NCBI RefSeq assembly: GCF_025698545.1
Contig: NC_068570.1
Span: 54,703,924 to 54,767,923, forward strand
From: Gossypium raimondii
Taxonomy: Eukaryota; Streptophyta; Magnoliopsida; Malvales; Malvaceae
Reading direction: 5' to 3'
DNA length: 64,000 nucleotides
Numbering within the stretch: position 1 is the stretch's first letter; every line of letters starts with the position of its first letter. This document shows positions 1 to 12,653 of this stretch, one piece after another. A program made the translations under genes and the position numbers. The notes under the pieces were generated by a model that saw only the letters and a program-made list of their open reading frames with translations, searched no databases and was not told the origin of the DNA.

Positions 1-403
1 ATCATTCTTCGTGGGTGTCAAGGGTAACCCACTAACGAAGTCCATTGTTACTCATTCTCACTTCCATAAAGCAATCTTATCGGGTTGGAGCAAACCCAAA
101 GGCAATTGGTGCTCAGCCTTAACTTGCTGGCATGTCAAATGAGTAACGAAATCCGTAACCTTACGTTTTAAACTCGGCCACCAATACAGTTCATGGAGAT
201 CCCGATACATCTTGTTACCACCGGGATGCATAGCGTAAGGGCTACTATGTGCCTCTCTCAAAATCGACTGCCTCAGATCAGAATCATTCAGCACACAGAT
301 CCAACCTCGAAGTACTGCCACTCTCAATCTAACGAAATCGTAAACCTAGAAAATTATCCCCTAACTGCTTATCCTGAATCTAATCAATTCAAGTCAGCTT
401 AAC
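1..403 (-). pseudogene. G1 integrase N-terminal (H2C2 zinc-binding) fragment
   Basis: The open stretch 58-327 reads like the start of a gypsy integrase: the conserved stretch HSSPYAMHPGGNKMY and a tryptophan pair, LYWWP, are followed by HLTCQQVKAEH. The two histidines of the zinc site are present. The first cysteine of the CxxC pair is replaced by histidine (HLTC), so metal binding is probably lost. The usual product binds cDNA ends and inserts them into the chromosome. The catalytic core is beyond the left edge. Stops separate this block from the RNase H block. Confidence 0.85.
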
Positions 404-823
404 TTACAACTCGGCTAACAGAACCCCATCATTAAACAAACTAAGACAAGCGAATATCGCTCTCAAATCAGCCATCGTTCTACGATTGAGAGCATCAACT
501 ACTACACTAGCCTTACCAGGATGATACTCTATCGTGCCATCATAATCTTTGAGTAACTTAATCCATCGATGCTGTTTAAGATTCAGCTCTTTCTGAGTAA
601 GGAGGTACTTGAGGCTCTTGTGATCAGTGTAGATGATACACCTCTCACCGTACAGATAATGCCTCCAAATCTTCAATAGAAAAACCACAGCGACCAACTC
701 GAGATCATACATCAGATAATTTCCTTCATGTGTCTTAAGCTGTCGGGACGCATAAGCCACAACCTTACCAGATTGCATCAGTACATATCTCAAACCAACG
801 TCCGACGCATCATTGTACACCAC
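404..823 (-). pseudogene. G1 RNase H domain
   Basis: A 139-codon open stretch matches the RNase H domain of gypsy polyproteins. It begins near YNDASDVGL (first catalytic Asp region), continues through [16 protein letters not shown] and the [18 protein letters not shown] helix, then [11 protein letters not shown], and ends with the connecting segment [12 protein letters not shown]. The enzyme normally degrades the RNA strand of RNA:DNA hybrids. The frame is joined to RT upstream only through stops. Confidence 0.85.
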
Positions 824-1760
824 AAACTCTTTATCGGATTTAGGCTATATCAGAATAATAGCCTGAGTCAGAACAGACTTAAGCTTCTTGAAGCACGATT
901 GTTACACATCAGTCCAAACAAAAGGAACACCACTGTGCAAAAGCTTAGTCAAAGGAACTGCAATGAAAGAGAACCCCTCGACATATCATCGATATTAACC
1001 CGCAAGACTCAAAAAACTGCAGATCTTAGATACTTTCTTAGGTTGTTTCCAATAAAGTATAGCTTTAATCTTTCTCGGATAAACTCAGATCCCCTTAGCA
1101 GAAATCACGTGCCCTAGAAAAGCTACCTCTCTCAACTAAAACTCACACTTGCTCAACTTAGCGCAGAGCTGCTTCTCTCGAAGTATCTAAAGCACTACTC
1201 TAATATGCTCATCATGCTCATCCTCGATTTTAGAGTACACTAGAATATCATCGATGAAGATTACAATGAGCTGATCCAGATACGGCTGAAACATTCGATT
1301 CATTAAATCCATGAATGCCACCTGACCATTCTTCAGACCAAAGGGTATAACTAGGAACTCGTAGTGCCCATAACGAATCCTAAACGTCGTCTTATGAACA
1401 TCAACTTCCTTAAATCTAAGATGATGATACCTAGATCAGAGATCTATTTTTTAAAACACTGAAGCCCCTCGGAACGGATCAAATAGGTCGTCGATCCTCG
1501 AAAGTGGATACTTATTCTTTACAGTTAGTTTATTCAACTGTTAGTAGTTAATGCATATCCCAATGGTCCTGTCCTTTTTCAAAACAAACAAAATCGGTGC
1601 CCCCTACGGAGACACATTAGGACGGATGAAACCCTAATCTAAAAGCTCTTGAAGTTGCGCCTTAAGTTCTGTAAGCTTCTCCAGTGCCATATGAAATGGA
1701 GTGATGGACACCAAAGCTATACCCAGTAGAAGCTCAATATCGAACTCAACTTCCTAATTC
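824..1760 (-). pseudogene. G1 reverse transcriptase
   Basis: Translation of the minus strand, with several stops and shifts, gives the gypsy RT landmarks in order: a FIRPNVSP...GAPILFV block, [36 protein letters not shown], and the active-site box [10 protein letters not shown] near 1236-1290. The box keeps both aspartates, unlike the RTs of G2 and G3. The normal product copies element RNA into cDNA in cytoplasmic particles. At least five in-frame stops make this copy inactive. Confidence 0.85.
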
Positions 1761-2330
1761 GGAGCTAAACCCGGTAACTCCTCAAGAAAGACATCCAAAA
1801 AATCTCTCATTGTTCTGATATCTTAGACAGAAGAGTCCCCAAAAACAAAAACACTGACGTAAGCCAAATACGTTTTACACTCTTTCTGAACAAATTTCTT
1901 AGCCATAAGAGTGGATATCACATCGAATAGATAATCTTAAAGCTCACCAATCACAACCACTTCTTTATCATCCTTGGTACTTAGAAAGACCCTCTTAGTC
2001 GTGCAATCCAAACTAACTTGGTGCTTAACAAACCAATCCATACCCAGAATCAAGTCGAACTCTCAAAACGGTAACTCCATCAGATTTGCTAGAAATACGG
2101 CCTCTTGCACTTCTAACGGAATATTCCTATAAAGTTTCTTCAATTAAACAGACTACCCCAACGGGCTCAATACAGTAATCTCACTAGAAGTGCTCTCAAC
2201 AAAAATCCCCAGGTTTTTAGAAACAGTACTAGCTACATAAAAGTGTGTAGAACCTATGTCTATCAGATCAGTATAAGGTACATCACAAATAAAGAATGTA
2301 CCGGTGACAACATTAGGAGCATCTCTATCC
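1761..2330 (-). pseudogene. G1 retropepsin-like protease remnant
   Basis: The minus strand encodes a broken aspartic protease region ending with a LILGMDWLVKHQVSLDC segment, the usual tail of plant gypsy proteases just before RT. The normal product is the dimeric aspartic protease that processes the Gag-Pol polyprotein. Stops interrupt it. The homologous regions of G2 and G3 keep a better protease signature (ALIDIGS). Confidence 0.7.
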
Positions 2331-3530
2331 TCTTGGCATCGAGTAACATAGACCAGTGTAGACTGCCTCGCCTCAGTCTGACTAGCACCTCTCTCCGGTG
2401 CTCTCTACCATCGACTCATATTGTTACCACCCCTAGTCGGTCCACAGCCCCTAGCTGGCTGCTAAACTGCCCTTTGAAGCTATACAAAACTGGATCTCAA
2501 AGCTTGCATCTGATCAGCCCATTGCGGACACTCTCGAATTCGATGCTCCAAGGACCTACACCTCAGACAAACTCCTAACCTTCTTCAACACTCACCTAGA
2601 TGGCACCTACCACAATTCCCACAAGGCTGAATCCTAGTAGAAGCAACAGGAACTCATACTCTAACCGGTACATTAGGTCTGGCTTGTTTCTTAGGCCTTT
2701 AAAAAAACTAGAGGGCTCTGAATCCCTTTTATTCCAACCCTTCTCTCAGTCCCTATTCTAGCGCTCCACACGCTTAACCTCTTCGGTAATCTTTGCCTTA
2801 TCAACCAAAACTGCGAACTCTCACTCCCATTATGGAGCAATCAGTGCCCTTAAATTATGCCTCAAGCCATCCTCAAAGTGGACGCATTTCTCATACCCAG
2901 ACGCCACTATGCCTCGAGCGTAGTGACTCAACCTCAAAAACCTTGCCTCACACTCGGCCACAGGTCTACCACATTATGTGAGATTCATAAACTCACGCCT
3001 GCGAGCATGTACATGGCTCGCACCCACAGATTTCCCCTAGAAAGCAGTCTTAAAAAAATAATAGTTCAGACTATCTGGTTGAGTACCCTCCTCAACTGAT
3101 AATCATCATTGATACACCTCGTCGCAAAGCAAAGAGACTACCCCCTTCATTTTATGCTCGAGAGTACAATATATATCATTCATAATCCTCTCGGTGGCCT
3201 CCAACCAATACTCGGCCACAATAGGGGCGACTTTAGTGACACCTCTGAACAGCTCAGCACCAATAGACCAGAGTTGTTCAGTTGCCGACCCACGGCCCCC
3301 AAATCCAAAATAGGGTCCAGTGACCCACTCCAACACCCTTAACATGGCTTGGGATAGTGCGTCGTCCCGAGGCGAACGACTTTGAGACCCAGCCTTAGTG
3401 GTAACCGAAACTGATTTCCCACTCATATATAAATTTGACATATTACCCAGACAGGAAGACTTAGCTCAAGCCGCCGTACGACCTTTACCACACCTACGAA
3501 TACCTCGACCGTGAGTTCCATAAGCGCTCA
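2331..3530 (-). pseudogene. G1 gag (capsid/nucleocapsid) remnant
   Basis: The likely gag start codon is at 3530 on the minus strand. A 111-codon open stretch at 3106-3441 shows capsid-type sequence (VAPIVAEYWLEATERIM). A CCHC zinc knuckle near 2550-2620 reads CLRCRSLEHRIREC, a perfect CX2CX4HX4C. Gag packages element RNA. An early stop about 20 codons after the start, and others after 3106, break it. The equivalent N-terminal region is deleted in G2. Confidence 0.75.
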
Positions 3531-3851
3531 TCGTAAATTTAAATTTTATCTACATTATAAAATTTTATGTATCAGTTCCAGTATTCATTAGTAGATATTT
3601 TATACGTAAATTATCAGAAGTTCAGGAATGTTTCCAGAGGTTTCAGTCTCTAACTAACTCAGCACAGTTTTAAAAAGTACTAACTACACTGTTTCTAGAG
3701 TATTCTATCTAAGTTCAAAAAAGCTTACAGGATCAGCACCGGAGACTCATTACCATATACTTCATCTATTTATCCAAACTATTTGAAAACCAATTCTTTT
3801 TAAAATACAATTTTGGAACTCAAAATTCACAGCTCGAGTTTTACAACCTGA

Positions 3852-3862
3852 CTCTGATACCA
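3852..3862 (-). promoter_or_regulatory. Primer binding site of G1
   Basis: On the minus strand the sequence TGGTATCAGAG lies 5 nt inside the LTR end. It is complementary to the 3' end of plant initiator tRNA-Met, the standard primer for minus-strand DNA synthesis in these elements. It fixes 3868-8590 as the 5' LTR and the element as minus-strand. Confidence 0.85.
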
Positions 3863-3867
3863 CTAAA

Positions 3868-6800
3868 TGTAATACCCCAAACCTGGCCTAGACGTTATGG
3901 TTGAATCAGAGTGTGTAACAAAGGAGGGTTTTGAAAACAGTGTTACTTCGATAAAACTTTATGCAGTTGTTTGTTAGATCATCCAAGTTCTTAAAACCCA
4001 TATTTATTTTTATAACTATTGCTGGAAACATTATTCAATTGTTTCATTTGCCAAAGCACAATTTATAGCGAAAGTTTAATAAAATCGATATATTTTGAAA
4101 CTTCAGTTCGTATTTTCAGAAAAGTCTTTATTTTCGTAAAACCATCGTTTTCATAAAACATTTTGTCAAAGCATGCAAATTAATAAATAAATGAAACCAA
4201 AACCAAAACCAACAGTTAAAAACGATACAGTCCAGAGAGTCCCAAAAATTACAAACTTTCAATTAAATCTGAAATGTTAAATAAAAACCATAAATTACTA
4301 GGTATAAACATTTCTCGATCGAGTGGTCACCGTTGAGTCTCTGTCGCACTGATCCGCCTAAGCCTATGGATTACATGCCATACATACAGTCTGATTCAGA
4401 TTCAGATTTGGACTTAAGTCTTTTACAGATACAGTTACAGATAATAGATTCAGATATGTAGAACAAATATATAGAATTCTACCCTGATCCCCTATACACC
4501 AACTCCGACCATCAATCACACCAAGTGGGGTTAAAAACACCTATCCAACATTTTTACGACACATATCAGACAATATATAGCCAAGTTGCCAGAATATAGG
4601 CGAAGGTTTCCATACAGAACAGTTCCCCCACATATACAAAAACCCACCCCAGTCACAGATACAGAAATAATAGATACAGTAACATCATGCATAACATGTT
4701 TATATACAGAGGTCATATATATATTAACAGAATTACCAGACAAGCATAACAGTGTTTTACTCAGAGTAGAGTATCAGAATATTAGATATCATAATCTTAG
4801 GGTTTGGGTACCCCTTACCGACCCTACGGTAGGCCCACAGTCGCTTGAAACGACCCGTGTGACCCTAGGGAAAATTCAAGAATTATGGGCCCACACAGCC
4901 GTGTGGCCCACATGCCTAGATTGGCCTCACCTGTGTGGCAAACACGACTTGACCCAAAACTAACAAGCCCATGTGGCATGCCCGTGTAGGCCCACATGTC
5001 TGTGTGGCCAAGATGCCGAACATTTCCTAGCCCTTGTGGCCCACACGGCCACACCCACACTATCACACGGTTGTGTCTTACACACGACCACCATGTCCTC
5101 ATCAAGCACATAGTCGTATCTCGTACACGACTAACCACACAACCAGGCACACGCTCGTGTGGCGTCAACGGTGTGATTTTTTGGCTTTCATCGAAGCTTA
5201 TTTTTCTGTATTTCGGGTATACACCTATTTCAATTTTGATGTGTGAACACACCCGGGACCACCTGAACTTAAAATCAAGAAACCAAACTCACAAAAATCA
5301 GTCTTAAATCACAATTAATCCAAAACCAGGAAACCAACAATAGTTCGACTCAACCATTCATCATGTAACACCCCAAAATTTCTAATTTCGTTATTGTGAA
5401 AATATGACACAAATATCTGTCAGCTTTAGTGGTTATGTGTTTTGGGAGTATTTAAGAGGTCCCAAGTTCAAGCCTTCGCTTGGGTAAATTTTGGTATTTT
5501 GAATGAATTGGGCCTTACTCTTGTTCAGTATGCTTTTACTTGATTGTTGGGTAAATTACATCAGAATGGGCCTGCTGGACTGGTGGTTAAACGGTGTGTT
5601 ATTATGGTGGAGGTGATGGGTTCGAATCTTTGGGATTGCAAGGGTTGTATTTTTTTGCTCATAATTTCGGCAAGATTTGTGCTGAACTGGGTTTCAGAGT
5701 GGTGGATGTGTAGTAGGAAGTGGGGGTGCAATTTGAGGAGTGAATTAGGGGATTATAGGGGAGTATATCCAAAATCTGATTATTTTTTCCTTTTTCGAAA
5801 AAATAGAGTAATTTTTCTCTCCATCTTTCTGACATTTTCTCTCTCCTATCTCTACCAAATATTTTTCTTCTTTTTTCTTACTCGATTATCTTTTCTTTTC
5901 TTTCCTCTACTGCCGAAATTCCCTTGTTCCCCCTAAACCATTCTTTCCTCTTGATTTCGTAGCGTTAAGCACCACTTGTGCAAATTCAGTAAGTTGTTGG
6001 GTATCATTTTTAGTGATTGTTTTATGTTCAATAATTGAATTCCAGGGTGTTGGCAGAAGTATTTCACGAGGATTAAGGGTCTCCTCGTGATTTTCGTAAA
6101 TGTACCGATTTGAAGTTTTTGCTGTAAGTGTTCATCGTTTTATAAGTATTTTGGTTTCAAGATTTTGATTAATCACGAGGTAGGACTGATTATGGTGTTA
6201 TTTGTTCAATTATATGCTTTGGAGCGCTCAGGAACTGTTTTAGCATCAAAGAAAACCAGGTGTGTACTCGAAACACAAAAATAAGGGATTCGGCGAAAAG
6301 TTGAAATTGCTTGCTGTTTGGACAGCAGCAGTAGGCTAATTTTGAAAATTCACCATAAATTGGGGAAGTCGAATTAGAGGATGAAAAAAATATGGGATTA
6401 AATATATTTGAGTCTAGTTTTCATAGAAGAAACAAAGTAAGCAAAAGAATTTCATACTATGAAATATTTGAATTTTAGTGAGATAGGGTCATAATGATTT
6501 CAGAATCCCCTGTCTTGAATTTAGAAAATTATTAAAAATTGTATAAAAATAACTATGGGTTAGAATTTATATGTTTAAAACCTTGAATGAGTCTACTTTC
6601 AAGAGAAACAAATGAGAACATTATCCAAATTCTGTATAGGAAGATAATTAATTTTTAGTGCAGAAAGGTCGAAGCTATCAGATAGCAGAATAGTGGAAAC
6701 TTTAAAGAATAAAATGTACTTATTGGCTAAACCAATAATTCTAAAAAAATTTATGCTAAGAAGATATGTGAGTCTAGTTTCAGGGAAAATTTGCAAATCT

Positions 6801-8590
6801 TAATTTGGAATTCTGTAACTTAAGATATAAATAATTTAGTAACAATGACTCAAGTAGACAGCTTTGAAGGCTCATATAAGTAAATAGTGGAAACACATAT
6901 GAATAATTAACTAGCACGGATTACATTAAAATGGATCACGAGGCCAAGGCCAATTTGGGTCATGTGGGCCAAACGGGCGTGTGGGCCCATACGAGCGAAC
7001 ATCATGGGCTTGTAGGCCCATTTTTACTGTCTGGCTGATAAGGTTGCACGAGTCGCCCAAGTCGACTGTGAACCTACTGTAGGATCGGTAAGCTTACCTA
7101 AACCCCTAATTTACTGAAATGATTGTATGGCTGATACGACTAAGCTTGATGGTGTCCCACTGATTTGATACTGTATACCTTATTTACATGCATGATATTA
7201 TGTTATAGCATGTCATATCTGTATATTATATTGCATTGGGTTAGGGGATTGTAATGTTTGGAGGAAGTGTACTGAAAGGCCTCGAGCCTAATTTACTGGT
7301 AGCTCAGCTGTAAACTACTGTCTAGTATTGCGTTCAGTACTACTTGGAGTGTAGGGATGGGCGGGTTGATTATATCCTCACATGGAGTGTATGGTTGGAC
7401 GGAGATGGTGTGTAAAGGCTGCATGGGTAGGATTTTTGTGACTGCATATCTGTTACTGCTACAGCTAGTATGATGGGCTAAAGCCCTACTGCATGACTGT
7501 TTTTGTACTGAGATGGGCTAAGGCCCAAAATTTGACTGATACTGATACTGAAAAGGGCTTAAGCCTAGACTGTGATTATCTATTTACTGTCTGTACATTT
7601 GTATGGGGATTACACACTAAGTTTACGTAAACTCACCCCTTCTGTTTAATCTGTATAAGTAATCCCCAGATATAGGCGGATCGGTGCAGCACAGGACTCA
7701 GTGGTGGCCACACGACTTCTTGGCCACACAATTAACATAAGAAAATGAAAAAAAATGGTTAAATAGAAAAGGGGATTTAGAGACGGCATATTTTTCGAAA
7801 AGCACTACCATATGACATCGTCAGATTCGGCCATAACGTCTAGGCCGGGTTTGGGGTGTTACACATCACTTACCCCGACACCCCGAATAATTTCAACTAC
7901 AATTTTGCAATAGGGGGCCCCGTTCTTCACGATTCGCTGCAACGAAAACCTAGAAATTAAACTAACGAAAAAGAAGAACATCACAAGAATGGCACTAAAA
8001 GAAATCCCCTTCTTAACTCGAGCAAAACCTTACGACCAATTACCAAAGCACAAGAAAACTGAAAAGCTAAAATACCAAAGTTGAACAATTGAATTGATAG
8101 CACAAAGAAAAAACACAGAGGAGAGGAAAAACAAAACCAACGTCAGAATTTTTTGAGAGAAAGAGAGAGAACCAAAATTCTTTGAAAAAAAACAAAAATA
8201 AAATTGATAACCCCTAATATCCCAACTCCCCACTATTTCCTTAACCAAAACTACCTATATACTCAGACTCCCAATCTCATCCACCTCGCTCTCAGTCCAT
8301 CGAAGTAAAAATAACATCCATGCTTGCGCAGGGTTTCAACCACAAGACCTCCAACACAACAATCCCCTTACCACTCGAACTAACAGACTCATTCTGATAT
8401 AGATTAACAGACAATTTTATATAAGCCCACTCAACAAGGGTAAGGCTTGGATCAAAAATAACAAAATTCGAAAATATGGGACTTGAACCCAAGACCTCAC
8501 ACACACACCCAGAACACTTAACCACTGAAGCAAATGCACATTTGTGTCAGATATTTACAGAAACAGATTTAAATTACCCAGGGTGTTACA
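3868..8590 (-). repeat. 5' LTR of G1, split by a solo LTR
   Basis: On the minus strand it starts at 8590 with TGTAACACCCTGGG and ends at 3868 with a GGTATTACA end next to the primer site. Removing the nested solo LTR and one CATCA leaves about 2,218 bp. It carries a block of CACACGG-type repeats (about 4860-5170) and two tRNA-promoter-like modules (about 8330-8400 and 8478-8545). Small open frames at 4586-5307 and 8030-8525 are chance frames within the LTR. Confidence 0.85.
5364..7863 (+). mobile_element. Solo LTR (gypsy), 2,500 bp, perfect target-site duplication
   Basis: Starts TGTAACACCCC and ends GGGTTTGGGGTGTTACA. It is flanked on both sides by CATCA (5359-5363 and 7864-7868). There is no internal coding sequence, so recombination between two LTRs probably removed the body. 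It contains tRNA-promoter-like modules (5419-5486, 5567-5640), a pyrimidine-rich tract (5790-5940), GGGCTAAGGCCC-type palindromes (7470-7570) and a near copy of the 18-bp LTR palindrome (about 7616-7633). The frame at 5544-5936 is fortuitous. Confidence 0.92.
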
Positions 8591-11390
8591 CCACACATAT
8601 AACACAATAACACTAAACCATACGTCGTATAATATTCATCACAAAGATTAGTTAAGTATATAATCTTCAAAAATTATACTATCATGTTTTATCAAAATTC
8701 CTAAAGTAGTATTTAAAAGAAATATAAAAGCTTGACTGAGCTTTCGCGATGCTGACCCGTTCAAGACTGAGAACCACTTGAAATCCAACCAACAATAAAG
8801 TGAGTTGTGAACTCAGTGCATAAAGAAGCTTGTTCACATAAACACATTTACCAAACAGTGTCCGTACTCAAAGATTCGATCTGATAACAAAAACATTTCT
8901 AGTTCAGATCCATGACAAATTTATTTCAGATGCAGAAAAAATTTCAGTTTCATATACAGAACAAATCATAGTCAGCTGCAGATATTCCTAACCCCCATCC
9001 ACTACACATCATCTTCGGCCATCCCAACACACCGTTAAAGGATTTCAATGCCCAACCAACCCTACACACCATAGAGTGTTTGTCTGACACATTTACAGAA
9101 ACGCAGCTTAGTTGTTAAATCGTAATGCGATGAAATGTTGGGATTAGAGTTATACATTTGGTGTCTTAGCCACTAATTTAGAACAAATCACTTCCTTCTT
9201 CATAATATCCTAACCCATGCATATGCAAAGAACCAATATCTACAATATGTATTTAGTTATTCTAAATTGTTCCACAAGTAGATAGCACAGTTTAATGTCA
9301 AACTAAGTATCACAATGCACATACAGGGGTAGAATTTATGCATATGTTATAGGCTATCAGAAAGTTCTCATTCAGTCAAATTCAGACCATTCATACCATG
9401 GGGACGTCAAAATTAGCCTTAAGTAACATTTACGGCCTCAAAAACAGTCTCGGACCCTTTTATATACCCTACATGGCCTGGACACATGCCCATGTCCTTG
9501 CCCATGTGGTTCACGCGACCTGGGCACACGCCCATGCCTTTGCTCGTGTGGTTTTAAAGTATAAATCAAAGAGCCACACGGCCTGGACACACAGTCGGGT
9601 CCTTGCTCGTGTGACTCACACGACCTTGACACGTCCATATGCTTGCCCGTGTTGTCTTAAGTCACAATTAGTGAGTTATACGGCCTAGACATACGCCCGT
9701 GTCCCTCTTCCGTGTGATCTTACACTAACATTGTCCCACACGGCCTGGACACATGCCTATATGCCTTACCCATGTAACTCTAAATTGATGAACAGTGAGT
9801 TACACGGCCACCTACATAGTCATGTGGCTCCCACAGGCTGGACACACACCCATGTGCCTAGCCATGTGGCATCGACAACCACCATTTTCGGTAACCGAAA
9901 CTTACAGAAATTAAGGTTTTCGGTACGCACCTAAAGAGATTTCAAAGCAACAAGAATAAAGAGAGTCTCCTAAGCCTAAAATGACCATCCAACAACTCAA
10001 CCAACTTTATCGACAATAACGCACATTTTACACAGAATACATTATGTCGAAGGTTTCAACACGAAACCTTCCACAAAATATAACTTAATAGAAAATCAAC
10101 AAAGATCACTTAATTTGTCGAGTTGAGGTTTGCTACTCCAGACACCCCCACCTAAGAGGAAACCAAGCGACTAATTATCAGGAATTACACAATACGCTCG
10201 AGATGCCCAATTCAAAACATAAACCCCAGAATTTAATGAATTAATAGTGCAACTTACTTACTAACCTTTCGATCAATGTAATTAACGGTGTATAACTTCG
10301 TCTAGATCATACTTACTTACGACCATGATCAAAATGAAGAAGAGAATTAAAGAATAAAATAAAAAAGGAAGAATGAAAAAATAAAAAATAAAAGACAGTA
10401 ACAAAAAGGAACGAATAGAAGATGAAGAAATTTTTAATTCCTAATAACTTCTAGTCATATACCAGCACTTAGCAAAACGAATGGAACATAACTACCTAAG
10501 TTGAACACAACTTAATAAACCATGGCTCAAATCGACCATTTGGCCCAAAGCATCAGTCATTTAACCCTTGCAACAGTATGCACGACCAGCCTCCAAACTA
10601 GAACATTCAGATACTTACCCAAAGAAAGAGCGCCTCCTAAAGTGCTTAACTCACTGGAGGAGTAATCGTCACACGATCGTCACCTACAAAAATCCCAAAA
10701 ATGATTACAATGGAAGCTACAGACCTAAATTAAACAACCCATCCTTCAAGTGAAAAAAGGATACATTACATACAACAAGGAAGAAAAAGAATATATGATA
10801 CTCACATCTAGATGGGAAATACTCACTTCTTGATCGATACCCAACACAGGAGATGGCACAATAACAACGACGACACCACACAAAAACCAAGGGCGACAGT
10901 AAAACCATAGTAAAGGGATGACAACAAAAGATGGATCAAAGTAAGGAAAGTGCCATAAAACTAAGCTTTTCCAATGGAGAAATACGAAAAACGTAGTAAA
11001 AGGGAAAGAAAAGTAGAAGGAAAGGTCTCAGCGAGGAAAAAAATCAGTAAACAGAAAACTGAAAACAAAATGAGGGGAAAAGAGAAAGTTGGAGAGTGAG
11101 GGATATAAGGGAAGGCAAGAGCGGAAAGTGGAGGAGAGGGACAACAATTTGGGAGTATAGCTAAGACCTTACTGCTCAACCAGCAAGCTCATTCATTTTA
11201 ACAATTTAGGAAAAATAAATCATAAGAAAGATGATTAAAACAGGGATTGAGACAAAAAGAATAAAACTCTAAATAAGAAAATCAAACACAGAACCTCACA
11301 CACCCACAACAGCACACTTAACCACTGAACCAGACCAATTACTTCACATAAATAGTAATTCAAAAGAAATGAAAAATTTGGCATCTCAAT
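8591..11390 (-). repeat. Older gypsy LTR remnant (minus strand)
   Basis: LTR-like features recur in minus order: a GTGAACTCA motif near 8800, LTR-type GTGTG segments near 9000-9080, a GC-rich block of CACACGGCCTGGACACACGCC repeats at 9470-9870, a purine-rich tract at 10340-10430 and 10900-11110, and a tRNA-promoter-like module at 11285-11335. The upper end seems to be a mutated TGTAACGCC near 11390. The lower end is missing because G1 was inserted into it. Open frames at 9398-9934 and 10568-11179 have no recognisable product. Confidence 0.6.
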
Positions 11391-11623
11391 TCATATCATA
11401 ATCTCATTATCAAATCATTGATTTGGTATCTCAACTCAAATTGAGAAATGGTTACCCTATTAATTGTTCAGGCAAATTCGACATAGTAAGTTGTGCCAAA
11501 CGCTGGTTGGTAAAACCAGATTAATTTTTTTGTCCGAACAATTAATAGGGTCATCATTTTTCAGTTTCATTTATAAGTCAATATCTCAATTCATATCATA
11601 ATCTTATCATTAAATCATTGATT
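11383..11623. repeat. Direct repeats flanking a 130-bp hairpin
   Basis: A ~41-bp direct repeat (11383-11423 and 11583-11623) flanks a pair of 32-bp inverted arms (11438-11469 and 11536-11567). The inner 16 bp of the arms are perfectly complementary (ACCCTATTAATTGTTC). This could be a tiny foldback element or a hairpin-mediated duplication. No coding potential. Confidence 0.65.
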
Positions 11624-12653
11624 CACACATGTGGCAGCATAGTTCATCACAATATAGATTCAATTTCACTATTGTATCAATATACAACATTTCAAAGCAA
11701 TTCAATTTAGTCCTTATAGTAACAACTAATCTAAATCAATTCAATTTCTCTCCTATTCGGTTTTGAATACTTGAAGATGATGAAATTTTCTCACTCATTC
11801 CACTATGTTTTTATCATTTTCTTTATTATATGATTTATTTTATAATTTAATTAATTAAATTAAGATTTTATATCATATATATATATATATATACATTTAT
11901 CCACTTACATGTCCACTTATGTATTGAGAAGGTATAATTGCCTTCTTATTCTTGCTTCTTGTATCCTTTCTAACCCAGCCTAGACATTAGACCCAAACTT
12001 GGAAGATCGCATTAGCTACTGAAATGATCCAGTAAGCTATCAGAGTTTCAAAAATAGTTATTTTAAAACATTTTTTTAATTTAGTAGGAAACTTAGATAA
12101 ATACCAATTTATTTAGTACTCAAAATCTCAAATGCAACTTGGCAGCAAAAAATGAGATTTATTTGTTTTTAATAAAAACTGGGGTTCATCATAACAAATT
12201 AATAATCATAACTTGATATCCTAAAATTTAAATTAAATGTCATTCAACATAAAAACTCAAATCCTAAGTCCTATGCCACAGTTTGAAATAAAATAGTACA
12301 ATCTTTGAAAAACACAAAAAGGAAATAAACCACGTATTGAGCCTAAATAATTCTTTAAGTAAAAACTGAGCGTAGACCCCCTAGACGTCGCATTCTCGTC
12401 CTAATCTGGTGGGTTATCTCTAAGGATAGAAATAAATGGGGGAGTGAGCTATGATGCTTCGTGTGAGTTCATTCGCAAGAAAATCAGTGCAAATAGATAG
12501 TAAGAAAATCAAATAATAAAACATAGAATAGTCGCATTCGTCTAACAGTTCAGAGTATCGATATTTCAAATTAACCATCATTGGTATCATAGATTTTATA
12601 TTTAACCCCTTTTTTTTCATTTTGGGCTCCATTTAAAAAATATATATCTCATC
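11624..12653. other. AT-rich DNA with degenerate LTR fragments
   Basis: No gene is visible. Around 11975 the plus strand reads TAACCCAGCCTAGACATTAG, like the reverse of a gypsy LTR end, and 12360-12480 resembles the body of a minus-strand LTR. A short (AT)n run lies at 11878-11893. The last ~45 bp before 12654 match the paralogous region near 48716 and mark the true left flank of G2. Confidence 0.45.

Larger units (their letters stand above)
1..8590 (-). mobile_element. Element G1: Ty3/gypsy retrotransposon, 5' part, nested and decayed
   Basis: Minus-strand LTR retrotransposon that runs off the left edge of the window. Reading from high to low coordinate the order is 5' LTR, primer binding site, gag, protease, reverse transcriptase, RNase H and the integrase zinc-binding region. 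PR-RT-RH-IN order is diagnostic of Ty3/gypsy. The integrase core, chromodomain and 3' LTR lie outside the window. The LTR is interrupted by a later solo LTR. All frames carry stops, so the copy is dead. It sits inside an older LTR whose remains follow from 8591. Confidence 0.9.

Noticed and set aside
4586..5307. Overlapping frames on both strands in a GC-richer region
   Set aside because: Caused by CACACGG-type repeats that avoid stops in several frames; no domain.
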